Shown here: one piece after another, positions 8,595 through 16,104 of the stretch
Layout of the letters: every line of letters begins with the position of its first letter
Numbering within the stretch: position 1 is the stretch's first letter
Assembly: GCA_049518775.1 (NCBI GenBank)
Contig: JBEKRL010000021.1
Span: 1 to 27,175 of the forward strand
Direction: 5' to 3'
From: Bog-877 sp049518775
GTDB taxonomy: Bacteria; Chloroflexota; Dormibacteria; Aeolococcales; Bog-877
Length of the DNA: 27,175 nt
Notes under the pieces: model-generated
Told to the model about the DNA's origin: nothing
Databases searched by the model: none
The model's input: the letters and a program-made list of their open reading frames with translations, nothing else
Program-made: the position numbers and the translations under genes

Positions 8595-8614
8595 GGACCT
8601 TAACGGACCGTAAC
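8595..8614. repeat. 10-bp tandem direct repeat (GGACCNTAAC x2)
   Basis: GGACCTTAAC is immediately followed by GGACCGTAAC, one mismatch apart, in the AT-richer part of the divergent gap. Tandem direct repeats at 10-11 bp spacing are the binding format of OmpR/PhoB-type response regulators. The site could control either divergent gene. No response regulator gene is in the window. Confidence 0.4.
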
Positions 8615-8883
8615 CAGGCCGTTGCAGGAAAGTGAGGGGCCGAGATCAGGCCTACCTAACGGCCGCGGCGGGGGGCCGCATCGCCGGGGTCCGCAGGGAG
8701 AAGCTTCGGACGCCCGGGGACCCTGGTCACCTGGCAGCCGCGGGCCTTTCCACCCCCGACCTGACGCCGGACCCCGGTGGCGGGAGGCGGGCGGGGCAAC
8801 TCGAGTTCATCGCCACCTTCCGACCACCCCAGGGTCAGGGATCGGCCTGCCATCGGCCCGATCTCCGCTGCGATTGAGACTGG

Positions 8884-8889
8884 TAGCAT
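8884..8889 (+). promoter_or_regulatory. Putative -10 box for a leaderless M16 operon transcript
   Basis: TAGCAT ends nine bases before the A of the ATG at 8898, so transcription would start at or next to the start codon. No Shine-Dalgarno precedes that ATG, which fits a leaderless mRNA. There is no clear -35. Confidence 0.4.
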
Positions 8890-8897
8890 CAGCCGCC

Positions 8898-10208
8898 ATG
8901 GCCGGGCCAGCTCCCACATCCAAACCCGCAGTTCGCCGCCAGAGGCTGGCGAACGGGCTGGACGTGGTGCTGAGCTCGGAGCGCAGCTCGCCGACGATTG
9001 CGGTGGGGATGTACTACCGGGCCGGGTTCCGGCTGGAGCCCGAGGGCAGGACCGGCTTCGCCCACCTCTTCGAGCACCTCATGTTCCAGGGAACCACCAA
9101 CGTTCCCAAAGCCGACTTCGGCCGGCTGGTCAACGGTGCGGGCGGGCTGCTCAACGGCACGACCCGGCACGACTACACCACCTATTTCGAAGTGCTCCCG
9201 GCCTCCGCCCTGGAGATGGCTTGCTACATCGAGGCCGACCGGATGGGCAGCCTTGACCTCAACTGGGACAACCTCCGGAACCAGGTCGACGTGGTCAAGG
9301 AGGAGGTCAGGGTCAACGTCCTGAATCAGCCCTACGGGGGCTTCTCCTGGCTCTGGCTCTCGCAGTACGCCTTCTCGACCTACCCCAACGCCCACAACTT
9401 CTATGGTGAGTTCGCCGACCTGGAGGCAGCCACCGTGGCCGACGCCCGGTCCTTCTACGAAACCTGGTACGGGCCGGGGAATGCCAGCTTGATCCTGGTC
9501 GGCGATTTCGAGGAGGAGGAGGCACTGGAGTTGGTGGAGCACCACTTCGGCCCGGTGCCCGCCCGGCCCGCCCCACCCAGCCCATCGGTCGATGAGCCGG
9601 TCCCGCAGGCGCGGGCCGAGCACCGCCGCCGCGATCCGCTAGCACCCACTCCGCGGGTGGCGGTCGGCTACCGGACGGCACCCTTCGGGTCCCCCGATCA
9701 CCTCCCCCTGGCGCTGGCGGCGCGGATCCTCACCGACGGCCGCTCCTCCCGTCTCCAGCGTCGTCTCATCAGGGAGCGCGAGCTGCTGGTTCAGATCGCC
9801 GGAGGGCCCCACTACCCCATTGGAGACTCCTTCGAGTTCAACGGTCCGGCTCTCTTCGTGCTCGAGGCCTCACCCCGCCCCGGGGTCACCACCGAGATCG
9901 CGGTCGCCGCCATCGACGAGGAGGTGGCCCGCCTCGCCGAGGCCGGCCCGACCGCCGACGAGCTGCTCCGAGCCAAGCGGCGAGAGCTAGGGTCCTACCA
10001 CGCCAACTGCGACAGCAGGCTGGGCCGGATGCAGGAACTGGGGGTGCTGGCCGCGTGCCACGACCAGCCGGAGCTGGTGGACCAGCTCCCGGCCCAGTAC
10101 CAGAGGGTCACCGAGCAGCAGGTTCGGCAGGCGGTCGCGGACTGGCTCCGCCCGGAGCGCTCCACCGTCCTGCACTGGATGCCGGGGACCAAGGGAGCCA
10201 CCTTATGA
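8898..10208 (+). CDS. M16 family zinc peptidase, catalytically competent subunit
   Basis: A 436-residue M16 (pitrilysin/processing-peptidase) protein. The inverted zinc motif HxxEH is intact at His56-Leu-Phe-Glu59-His60, and Glu136 in the KEEVR segment lies exactly 76 residues past His60, the usual place of the third zinc ligand. The start is ATG at 8898, just before the first conserved strand; the frame stays open 276 bases further upstream, but that part is Gly/Arg/Pro-rich and non-coding in look. There is no signal peptide, so the enzyme is probably cytosolic. The stop overlaps the start of the second M16 gene (ATGA). Such pairs are expected to form a clam-shell heterodimer that degrades or processes peptides held in its chamber. 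The substrate is unknown. Confidence 0.92.
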   Translation: MAGPAPTSKPAVRRQRLANGLDVVLSSERSSPTIAVGMYYRAGFRLEPEGRTGFAHLFEHLMFQGTTNVPKADFGRLVNGAGGLLNGTTRHDYTTYFEVLPASALEMACYIEADRMGSLDLNWDNLRNQVDVVKEEVRVNVLNQPYGGFSWLWLSQYAFSTYPNAHNFYGEFADLEAATVADARSFYETWYGPGNASLILVGDFEEEEALELVEHHFGPVPARPAPPSPSVDEPVPQARAEHRRRDPLAPTPRVAVGYRTAPFGSPDHLPLALAARILTDGRSSRLQRRLIRERELLVQIAGGPHYPIGDSFEFNGPALFVLEASPRPGVTTEIAVAAIDEEVARLAEAGPTADELLRAKRRELGSYHANCDSRLGRMQELGVLAACHDQPELVDQLPAQYQRVTEQQVRQAVADWLRPERSTVLHWMPGTKGATL

Positions 10209-11575
10209 GCGCCGCCGGCCGCGCCGCGGAGTGGCCCCCCCTCGTCCCCCGGCCAGGTGCGCTGCCGCCGCTCAAGATCGGCCGCACCACCCAGTCCACC
10301 CTGCCCAACGGGATCGAGGTCATGGTGGTCCCCCGCCCCAGCGTCCCCCGGGTGGAGCTGCGCCTGACCGTGCCCGCCGGGGCGGCGATGGGCGAGAGCG
10401 CCGCCGTCAGCGAGCTGCTGCGGGCCGGGATCCTGCTCGGGACCGAGGAGCTTAACCAAGAGCAGGTCTCGGAGGCAATCCAGCGGCTGGGCGGGTCCCT
10501 CCAGGTCCAGCAGGACCAGGACCGGGTCTACATCTCGGCAGCGGCCCTTTCCGAAGCGGAGGAGGAGCTCTACCAGCTGGTGGCGACGATTGCCGCTCGT
10601 CCCAGCTTCCCCGGCGAGGAGCTGGAGACGGAGCGGGTGAAGCTGATCGAGGGGCTCCGGGCCGCTCGGGCCACGCCCGACTTCCCGGCCGCGGAGCGCC
10701 TGCAGGAGCTCATCTACGCCGGCCACCCCTACGGCCGGCCCGAGCCGGCCGACACGTCGATCCGCCGGACCAGCCGCCGCCAGCTCCAAGCTCTCCACCG
10801 GGAGACGTTCCTGCCGGCCGCAGCCCAGGTCACCGTGGTCGGCGACGTCGTGCCCCGCCGGACCCTGGCCCGGCTCGAACGCACCTTTGGGAGCTGGTCA
10901 GGTCGCGGGCACGCTCCCAAGATCCCCCAGGTGAGGCCCCATTCCCGGGACGAGGTCACCTTCATCGACCGGCCCGGATCGGTTCAGACCGTGATCCTCA
11001 CCGGCTCCAGCGTCCCACCGATGAAGCACCCCGCCCACTTCCCCCTGCTGCTCGCCTCGGCGCTCCTGGGGGGCGCCTTCAACTCCCGGCTGATGAGCAA
11101 CCTCCGCGAGGACAAGGGCTACAGCTACAGCCCGCACGCCCGGCTCGACAACCACCTGCTCGACGGGCTGGCGGCCGCCAGCATGGAGGTTCGCACCGAG
11201 GTGACCGCCGCCGCCTGGGTTGAACTCACCTACGAGATGGGCCGGCTGGCCACCGTCGAGGTGCCCCCCGAGGAGCTGGGGGCCACCCGCAGCTACCTCT
11301 CCGGGGCCCGGGTGATCTTCCTCCAGACCCAGTCGGGGCTGGCCAGCTCACTGGCCCAGGTCCGCTCCCACGGGCTGGACCACCGCTACCTCGAGGGCTA
11401 TGCCAAGGGACTGGCCGCGGTCAGCCCTGCGGATCTGCTCCGGGTATCCTCCCGCTACCTGGCGCCGGCCGCGCTGACCACGGTCATGGTCGGCGACGCC
11501 AGCCAGGTTCTGGAGTCGCTGCAGCGGGTCGCGACGGTCCGGGTGGTGGCCCGGCGGAGGGCGAGGGGAACCTGA
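10205..11575 (+). CDS. M16 family peptidase-like protein, non-catalytic partner subunit
   Basis: A 456-residue M16 homologue with both halves of the fold. Where HxxEH should be, residues 64-72 read ESAAVSELL, so the zinc site is lost. The C-terminal half keeps the Arg...Tyr pair that binds the substrate backbone (LREDKGYSYS, Arg301 and Tyr308). This division, metal on one subunit and Arg/Tyr on the other, is that of heterodimeric M16 enzymes such as mitochondrial processing peptidase beta/alpha. The start is ATG at 10205, overlapping the stop of the catalytic gene by four bases (ATGA). The frame extends 150 bases upstream into the other gene, but that part is an antiframe shadow. Confidence 0.92.
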   Translation: MSAAGRAAEWPPLVPRPGALPPLKIGRTTQSTLPNGIEVMVVPRPSVPRVELRLTVPAGAAMGESAAVSELLRAGILLGTEELNQEQVSEAIQRLGGSLQVQQDQDRVYISAAALSEAEEELYQLVATIAARPSFPGEELETERVKLIEGLRAARATPDFPAAERLQELIYAGHPYGRPEPADTSIRRTSRRQLQALHRETFLPAAAQVTVVGDVVPRRTLARLERTFGSWSGRGHAPKIPQVRPHSRDEVTFIDRPGSVQTVILTGSSVPPMKHPAHFPLLLASALLGGAFNSRLMSNLREDKGYSYSPHARLDNHLLDGLAAASMEVRTEVTAAAWVELTYEMGRLATVEVPPEELGATRSYLSGARVIFLQTQSGLASSLAQVRSHGLDHRYLEGYAKGLAAVSPADLLRVSSRYLAPAALTTVMVGDASQVLESLQRVATVRVVARRRARGT

Positions 11576-11676
11576 GGCCCCGGCGGCGCTGGCGGTCGTG
11601 GTCCCCGCCTGCCGGGACGGCGGTCGGCCGCGCCCATCCCCGGCGAGCTCATGGGCTGATCCCCGGGCGCCCACCG

Positions 11677-12264
11677 TCATTCGCGAGCCAGGGCCGCCTT
11701 CCCCAGCCACCCCAGCAGCACCAGTAGCGCCACGGCGGCGCCCACCCCGAGCGCGGTCAGCTCGAATCCACCGCTGATCGGGACGGTGGAGAGCGCCAGA
11801 ACCCCCAGGCCGACCGCCGCGCCCGCGCTCGCCATCCCCAGCAACCGAAGGGCCCGGAGCACTTCCACCCGCGGCAGCTCCCGGGCCGGGTCGGCGCCAT
11901 CGATGGACCAGAAGGAGAGCTCAGCCGCCAGCAGCAGCCCCGCTCCCAGGATCGGGCTCAGCACAACCGGCCCCCCGAGGGCCAGGGCCGCCCCCTCAGG
12001 GAGCGCCACCACCGCGATCGCCGTGATCACCAGCCCCGGCCGGGCGATCGCCAGCACCAGCACCAGGGCCACGACCCCGGCGCCCTCGATGCCCAGGAGC
12101 AGGCTCACCGGGGCCCGCAGCTGGCCAAGCCCGGTGGCGGGGATGCCCCCGGCCAGGCAGATGACGGCGAGCGCCGCCGGGATCAGGCGGCGGAGCGGCG
12201 GGCGAATCGCCGGTACTCCCTGACCTGCGCCAGCACCGCCTCCAGGGAAACGTGCTCCGGCCAC
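11677..12264 (-). CDS. Polytopic membrane protein of the MoxR/DUF58 cluster, function unknown
   Basis: The supported part is about 169 residues with roughly five hydrophobic segments and little else: short loops, one acidic loop (SIDGADPARELPR), and a basic C-terminus. I do not recognise a family. It is the last gene of the MoxR cluster and directly follows the DUF58 gene. The start is uncertain. The frame has no ATG; a GTG at 12264 would give 195 residues with a roughly 80-base overlap into the DUF58 gene. A CTG at 12186 overlapping the DUF58 stop (CTGA) would give 169 residues and copy the NTGA overlap used at other joints of this cluster. Neither has a clear Shine-Dalgarno. Hydrophobicity and codon use make a real protein likely. 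Confidence 0.62.
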   Translation of the reverse strand: MAGARFPGGGAGAGQGVPAIRPPLRRLIPAALAVICLAGGIPATGLGQLRAPVSLLLGIEGAGVVALVLVLAIARPGLVITAIAVVALPEGAALALGGPVVLSPILGAGLLLAAELSFWSIDGADPARELPRVEVLRALRLLGMASAGAAVGLGVLALSTVPISGGFELTALGVGAAVALLVLLGWLGKAALARE

Positions 12265-13457
12265 TCCAGCACGATGAGCCCGGCCCGTTGCAGGGAGCGG
12301 CGCCGGGCCACCCGGACCAGCTGCCAGAGCCGGAGCGCACTCTGATCGACGGCGCGGCCGGATCGGGGCAGGAAACGCTCCGGGCTGATCTCCAGGACGA
12401 CCAGGTCGAAGCCCCGCTGCTGGAGGTTGACCAGCGCTCCCACGCTGCGGAGGTCGAGCATGGGGGTGAGGGCGATGACGGTAGCCGAGGGGGGCAGGAC
12501 CCGGGCCGGAATGACGTCGATCGCCTTCCACGCATAGCTGGTCACCACCTGGGTGTCCAGCAGCGACTCCACCACCCGATAGAAGTGGCGGGGGCCCATC
12601 CCCGGGAGCAGCCAGCGCAAGACCCCCCCGAAGCCCACCACTCCCACCCGGTCCCGCTCGCCGAGGTAGCCGTCGGCGAGCGCGGTAGCGGCGCGCACCG
12701 CCAGCGCCAGCACCGAGTCCTGACCCGACCCCAGGTCGGCGAAGCTGTCCACGAACAGGATGACGTCGGCGTTGCGCTCCAGGTGGAAGTCGTTGACGTG
12801 GGGCGTCCCGCTCCGGGCCGTGACCCGCCAATTGAGGCGGCGGACCCGGTCCCCGGGCACGAACCGGCGGACCTCGGCGAACTCGATCCCCTCACCGTGC
12901 TGGCGGGCGATCCGGTTGCCGGCGAAGAGCTGGGTGCGGGCCGGGTTGGCAAGCCGCCGCAGCCGCTCCCAGGAGGGGTAGACGCGGAGCTCCGAAATCC
13001 CACCCAGCCGCCCGGTGCAGCGGATGATCCCGAACCGGTCCTCAGCGGTGACGGCCACCGGCCCGATCCGGTAGAAGCCCCAGCGGACGGGGGTGAGCGG
13101 CCAGCTGAGGCTCTCCGGCGCCCCACCTTTGGGGGCCACCCGGAAGGCGGCCCCGGGGACCCCACAGGCGATCTCCCGAGGCAGCGCCAGCCTTAGTTCC
13201 ACGAACCCGACCGCACCGAGGCAGCGCAGCTCCGCCTGCCAACGCACCCCGTCCCCCTCGCCAACCCTTTCCTGGTCAAGCCCGCCCGAGAGCTCCAGGA
13301 CCGGCGCTCGGAAGGAGGCGAGCCCCCAGGCCAGCCAGAGGGCGAAGGGCAGGACCAGGGCGATGGCGGCGATCCGGTCCACCGCCACCGCCCCGAAGAC
13401 TCCCAGAGCCACCAGGGCGGCGTAGCCGGCGAGCCTGGGAGTGGGCCGCCGGGTCAC
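12183..13457 (-). CDS. DUF58 domain protein of the MoxR cluster
   Basis: A 424-residue protein: two membrane helices at residues 9-50, a beta-rich extracytoplasmic-type region (about 52-160), and the DUF58 core with its signature near residues 199-222 (RFVPGDRVRRLNWRVTAR). That is followed by a von Willebrand A-like fold start, DVILFVDSFADLG (231-243), with the first Asp of a MIDAS-like site. DUF58 proteins accompany MoxR ATPases almost everywhere and are thought to be their partners or clients in assembling other complexes. The start is GTG at 13457, overlapping the MoxR stop (GTGA). The open frame runs 66 bases further upstream into moxR without support. Confidence 0.9.
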   Translation of the reverse strand: MTRRPTPRLAGYAALVALGVFGAVAVDRIAAIALVLPFALWLAWGLASFRAPVLELSGGLDQERVGEGDGVRWQAELRCLGAVGFVELRLALPREIACGVPGAAFRVAPKGGAPESLSWPLTPVRWGFYRIGPVAVTAEDRFGIIRCTGRLGGISELRVYPSWERLRRLANPARTQLFAGNRIARQHGEGIEFAEVRRFVPGDRVRRLNWRVTARSGTPHVNDFHLERNADVILFVDSFADLGSGQDSVLALAVRAATALADGYLGERDRVGVVGFGGVLRWLLPGMGPRHFYRVVESLLDTQVVTSYAWKAIDVIPARVLPPSATVIALTPMLDLRSVGALVNLQQRGFDLVVLEISPERFLPRSGRAVDQSALRLWQLVRVARRRSLQRAGLIVLEWPEHVSLEAVLAQVREYRRFARRSAA

Positions 13458-14440
13458 CTCAGCGCCTTCTCCTCCGGCCTTCCGGGGGCGCGGGTGGGCG
13501 GGGTGGCAACGCTGGCCAGGCACTCCGCGATCACATCGTCGGCCCTGACCCTCTGCACCCAGAGCTCCGGGCGCAGGGAGAGCCGGTGGGCCAGGGCCGG
13601 CACCGCCACCGACTTCACGTCCTCCGGAGTGACGAAATCCCGGCCCGCCACGGCCGCCCGGGCCCGGGAGAGCTTCATAAGGGCCAGCGAGCCCCGGGGG
13701 CTGGCCCCCACCTGGACCCCCGGGTGGCGCCTGGTCGCCTCCACCAGGTCGACGATGTAGAACTGGATGTCGGGGTCGATGTGGAGATGCTCCAGCATCC
13801 CCTGCAGCCGAAGCAGGAGGGGAAGGTCGATGACCTCCTCCAGCTCGACCTCGTCGGAGCCCCGACTCTGGCGCCGGTCCAGCATCTGCCGCTCGTCGTC
13901 GCGGCTGGGGTAGCCGACCCCGACCCGGAGCAGGAATCGGTCCAGCTGGGCCTCCGGCAGCGGATAGGTGCCCTCGTACTCGATCGGGTTCTGGGTGGCC
14001 AGAACCAGGAAGGGACGGGGCAAGGGCCAGGTCACTCCCTCGATGGTCACCTGGCGCTCCTGCATCCCCTCGAGGAGGGCCGCCTGGGTCTTGGCCGGGG
14101 AGCGGTTGATCTCGTCGCCCAGGACCAGGTTGGCGAAGATCGGCCCCGGACGCATCTCGAAGTCTCCGCTGCGCTGGTTGAAGATCGAGGAGCCGGTGAT
14201 GTCCGAGGGCATGAGGTCGGGGGTGAACTGAATCCGGGCGAAGCGCAGCCCGCAGCAGCGGGCGAAGGAGCGGGCGATGAGGGTCTTGGCCAGCCCGGGG
14301 TAGTCCTCGATCAGCACGTGCCCATCGGCGAGGATCCCCAGCAGCACCAGCTCGAGGACCTCGCGCTTGCCCACCACCGCCTTGCCCATCTGCTCCAGGA
14401 GCCGCCCCGTGGCCCGGTGAAGCTCGTCAAGCTCGCTCAC
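13454..14440 (-). CDS. MoxR-family AAA+ ATPase
   Basis: A 328-residue AAA+ ATPase. The Walker A variant is EDYPGLAKT (residues 45-53), Walker B is LVLGDE (105-110) followed by INRSPAKTQAALLEGMQE, sensor 1 is in ATQNPIEYEGTYPLPEAQLDRF, written here only in part, and the C-terminal lid ends near ASPRGSLAL. Family members act as chaperone-like ATPases that insert cofactors or assemble complexes together with VWA proteins. The GTG start at 14440 overlaps the stop of the preceding small gene (GTGTGA), which sets it despite the frame staying open for another 558 bases. Neighbours (DUF4129, a small membrane protein, DUF58) match the known actinobacterial-type MoxR-DUF58 arrangement, whose target is generally not known. 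Confidence 0.93.
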   Translation of the reverse strand: MSELDELHRATGRLLEQMGKAVVGKREVLELVLLGILADGHVLIEDYPGLAKTLIARSFARCCGLRFARIQFTPDLMPSDITGSSIFNQRSGDFEMRPGPIFANLVLGDEINRSPAKTQAALLEGMQERQVTIEGVTWPLPRPFLVLATQNPIEYEGTYPLPEAQLDRFLLRVGVGYPSRDDERQMLDRRQSRGSDEVELEEVIDLPLLLRLQGMLEHLHIDPDIQFYIVDLVEATRRHPGVQVGASPRGSLALMKLSRARAAVAGRDFVTPEDVKSVAVPALAHRLSLRPELWVQRVRADDVIAECLASVATPPTRAPGRPEEKALR

Positions 14441-14973
14441 ACCGCCACCCTCTCCAGCTCGTCGAGGATCTCCGCCATCTCCCGCTTCGAAGGCGCCTGC
14501 CGGCCTGTCCCGGAGCCACCGGCCGCCTTCTCCAGCACCAGCTCGGTGAGCCGCGGCCCCAGGATGGCGCCAGCCCGGTCGGGGTCCCGCTCCAGCGCCA
14601 CCCCCACCAGCCGCAGCCGGTCGGCGGCCACCTGGCGGAGGAGCGGGCGGACCTGGAGGTCGAACTGGGTCCGGCTGGCCCGGCTGGCCCTCAGCGCGTC
14701 CTGGAGCCTCTCCAGCTCGGCCGGAAGCCGGCCGGCAGACGCCGGCTGAGACCGCTTTCCCTCCGAGGGCCGCGGTCGCGAGAACCGGCGGATCCACTGG
14801 ACCAGGAGGTAGATCACGACACAGCCCACGGAGAGGAGGTAGATCCTGCCCACCTGGCTGGGGTCGGCCCCGCCGCGGACCAGCGCCACCACCGCCGCCA
14901 GGGTGCCAGCCCCCAGCAGCACCAGCACCACCCCGTAGCGATCCAGGACGCTGACCCGGGGCCCTTGCGACAC
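14437..14973 (-). CDS. Small two-helix membrane protein of the MoxR cluster, function unknown
   Basis: A 178-residue protein with two membrane helices (about 13-33 and 43-61) and a cytosolic helical domain (about 82-175) containing FDLQVRPLLRQVAADRLRL. Unnamed proteins of this size and layout recur next to MoxR genes in high-GC bacteria; no function is established for them that I can name. The start is GTG at 14973 with a strong Shine-Dalgarno (GGAGGAGGT) four bases upstream. Its last codon and stop overlap the MoxR start, so the two are probably coupled. A TATCCT box at 15034-15039 could start a transcript here, but co-transcription with the DUF4129 gene is equally possible. Confidence 0.82.
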   Translation of the reverse strand: MSQGPRVSVLDRYGVVLVLLGAGTLAAVVALVRGGADPSQVGRIYLLSVGCVVIYLLVQWIRRFSRPRPSEGKRSQPASAGRLPAELERLQDALRASRASRTQFDLQVRPLLRQVAADRLRLVGVALERDPDRAGAILGPRLTELVLEKAAGGSGTGRQAPSKREMAEILDELERVAV

Positions 14974-15049
14974 CTCTACCTCCTCCGGGGCGGCTCATGA
15001 GCGCTGGCGACCGGCGGCCTCCAGAGCATCCCGAGGATAGCGACCCCGC

Positions 15050-15958
15050 TCAGTTGCCGAGCTCCCGGCGCAGCCCTGCCAGGGCCCCCTCGGCCTCAGC
15101 CCGCATCCCCTGATCCACCGGGTGCAGGGAGAAGCGGGCGGCCTCGAAGAGGTGGGTGAGCCGGACCAGCGCCTGGCGGCTGGCCTGGAGCTGGGCCAGC
15201 GCCCGCTCCAGGTACTCCAGAGGGGTCTCGAACCGGTTCCGCGCCAGGCCGGCCCGGGCCAGGGCGCCCTCCATCCGCTCGTAGGCGAGGATCACCGCCT
15301 GGCGGGGATCGGCGCCGGCCGCCAGCTCCGCCAGGCTCTGGTCCAGCCCCGCGGACAGCTCGCTGCCCAGTTGCGACGGCTCCGGTCCCGGCCGCGAACG
15401 CCGGCGGCGGGCCAGGGTCGCCAGGACCGCGGCCGCCAACACCACCGCCACGCCGATGGCCAGCGCCAGCAGGGTGGCCTCGGAGAGGCTGACCGCCCCC
15501 ACGACCGTGTGGGTGGACGGCAGCTTGACGGTGGGCGTCGCGGCCGCAGGTGCGACGTGGGCGGTCCGCTTGCGCAGCCCATTGCGAAGGGCCAGCAGCA
15601 GGACCAGGGCCTGGAGGAGGAGGAGGGTCACCGGGATGGCCACCATCCGGAGCAGAAACCTCCGGGACCACCTGGGCACGGGCTCACCGTGCCGACCGGC
15701 CTCCCACAGGCGCCTCCAGGGGAAGAAGACCACCCCCAGCAGCACCGCCAGCTCGAGCACCGCCACCCCGAGCAGAAGCAGCGCATGGACGATCGAGCCC
15801 AGCACCAAGGCGCCCTGACTGGAGAGCTCGCTCGGGCCCAGGCTGTAGTGGGCGCGAACCGAGATCGCGGCCAGCGCCAGCAGCACGAGCAGCGTCAGCA
15901 CCACCACGGGCACACGCCATTGGGGGCCGGTGCGACGGCCGGAGTCGCCAGGGATCAT
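15050..15958 (-). CDS. DUF4129 domain membrane protein
   Basis: A 302-residue protein with membrane helices at about 15-35, 49-79 (possibly two), 101-124 and 159-183, then a cytosolic C-terminal DUF4129 domain at about 222-277. The typical AYERME...GxxRxxxETPLEYLERAL...LTxLFEAARFS pattern is visible there. Parts of a transglutaminase-linked family share this domain, but no transglutaminase is here. It heads the MoxR cluster. The start is ATG at 15958 (GGGAG close upstream); a GTG at 15973 is an alternative adding five residues. A TAGCCT hexamer at 16022-16027 may be the cluster promoter. Confidence 0.86.
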   Translation of the reverse strand: MIPGDSGRRTGPQWRVPVVVLTLLVLLALAAISVRAHYSLGPSELSSQGALVLGSIVHALLLLGVAVLELAVLLGVVFFPWRRLWEAGRHGEPVPRWSRRFLLRMVAIPVTLLLLQALVLLLALRNGLRKRTAHVAPAAATPTVKLPSTHTVVGAVSLSEATLLALAIGVAVVLAAAVLATLARRRRSRPGPEPSQLGSELSAGLDQSLAELAAGADPRQAVILAYERMEGALARAGLARNRFETPLEYLERALAQLQASRQALVRLTHLFEAARFSLHPVDQGMRAEAEGALAGLRRELGN

Positions 15959-16021
15959 GCCGCTCCCGATCACCTCGGATCTGGCCCGGCCGGCCGGGAG
16001 GACCCGGTCCCGGGACGCTTC

Positions 16022-16027
16022 AGGCTA
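16022..16027 (-). promoter_or_regulatory. Putative -10 box for the DUF4129-MoxR-DUF58 cluster
   Basis: The minus strand reads TAGCCT about 50-65 bases upstream of the first gene of the cluster, in the 146-bp gap after the glycosyltransferase stop. No -35 is evident. Confidence 0.3.
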
Positions 16028-16104
16028 GCACCCCGATCGATCGGCCTCTGCCTGACCGCGAGCGCCCGGGCTGAGAAGCGCGGGAGCGCCCGTCCGAGCC
16101 CAGC

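Larger units (their letters stand above)
8296..8897. other. Divergent intergenic region between the surface protein and M16 genes
   Basis: This 602-bp gap separates divergent genes. The open frames in it are composition-driven and have no start signals. It should hold promoters for both directions. The M16 side has a TAGCAT box at 8884-8889. The surface-protein side, relatively AT-rich for this genome, carries three short tandem direct repeats (described separately) that could be regulator sites. I find no RNA gene or known riboswitch in it. Confidence 0.5.

Noticed and set aside
8622..8897. N-terminal extension of the first M16 peptidase
   Set aside because: The 92 extra residues are Gly/Arg/Pro-rich, unlike any M16 domain, and have no start signal; the ATG at 8898 sits correctly before the first conserved strand.
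12265..12831. Upstream part of the long frame containing the MoxR-cluster membrane protein
   Set aside because: It lies wholly inside the DUF58 gene in another frame and has shadow-like composition; only the hydrophobic C-terminal portion looks real.
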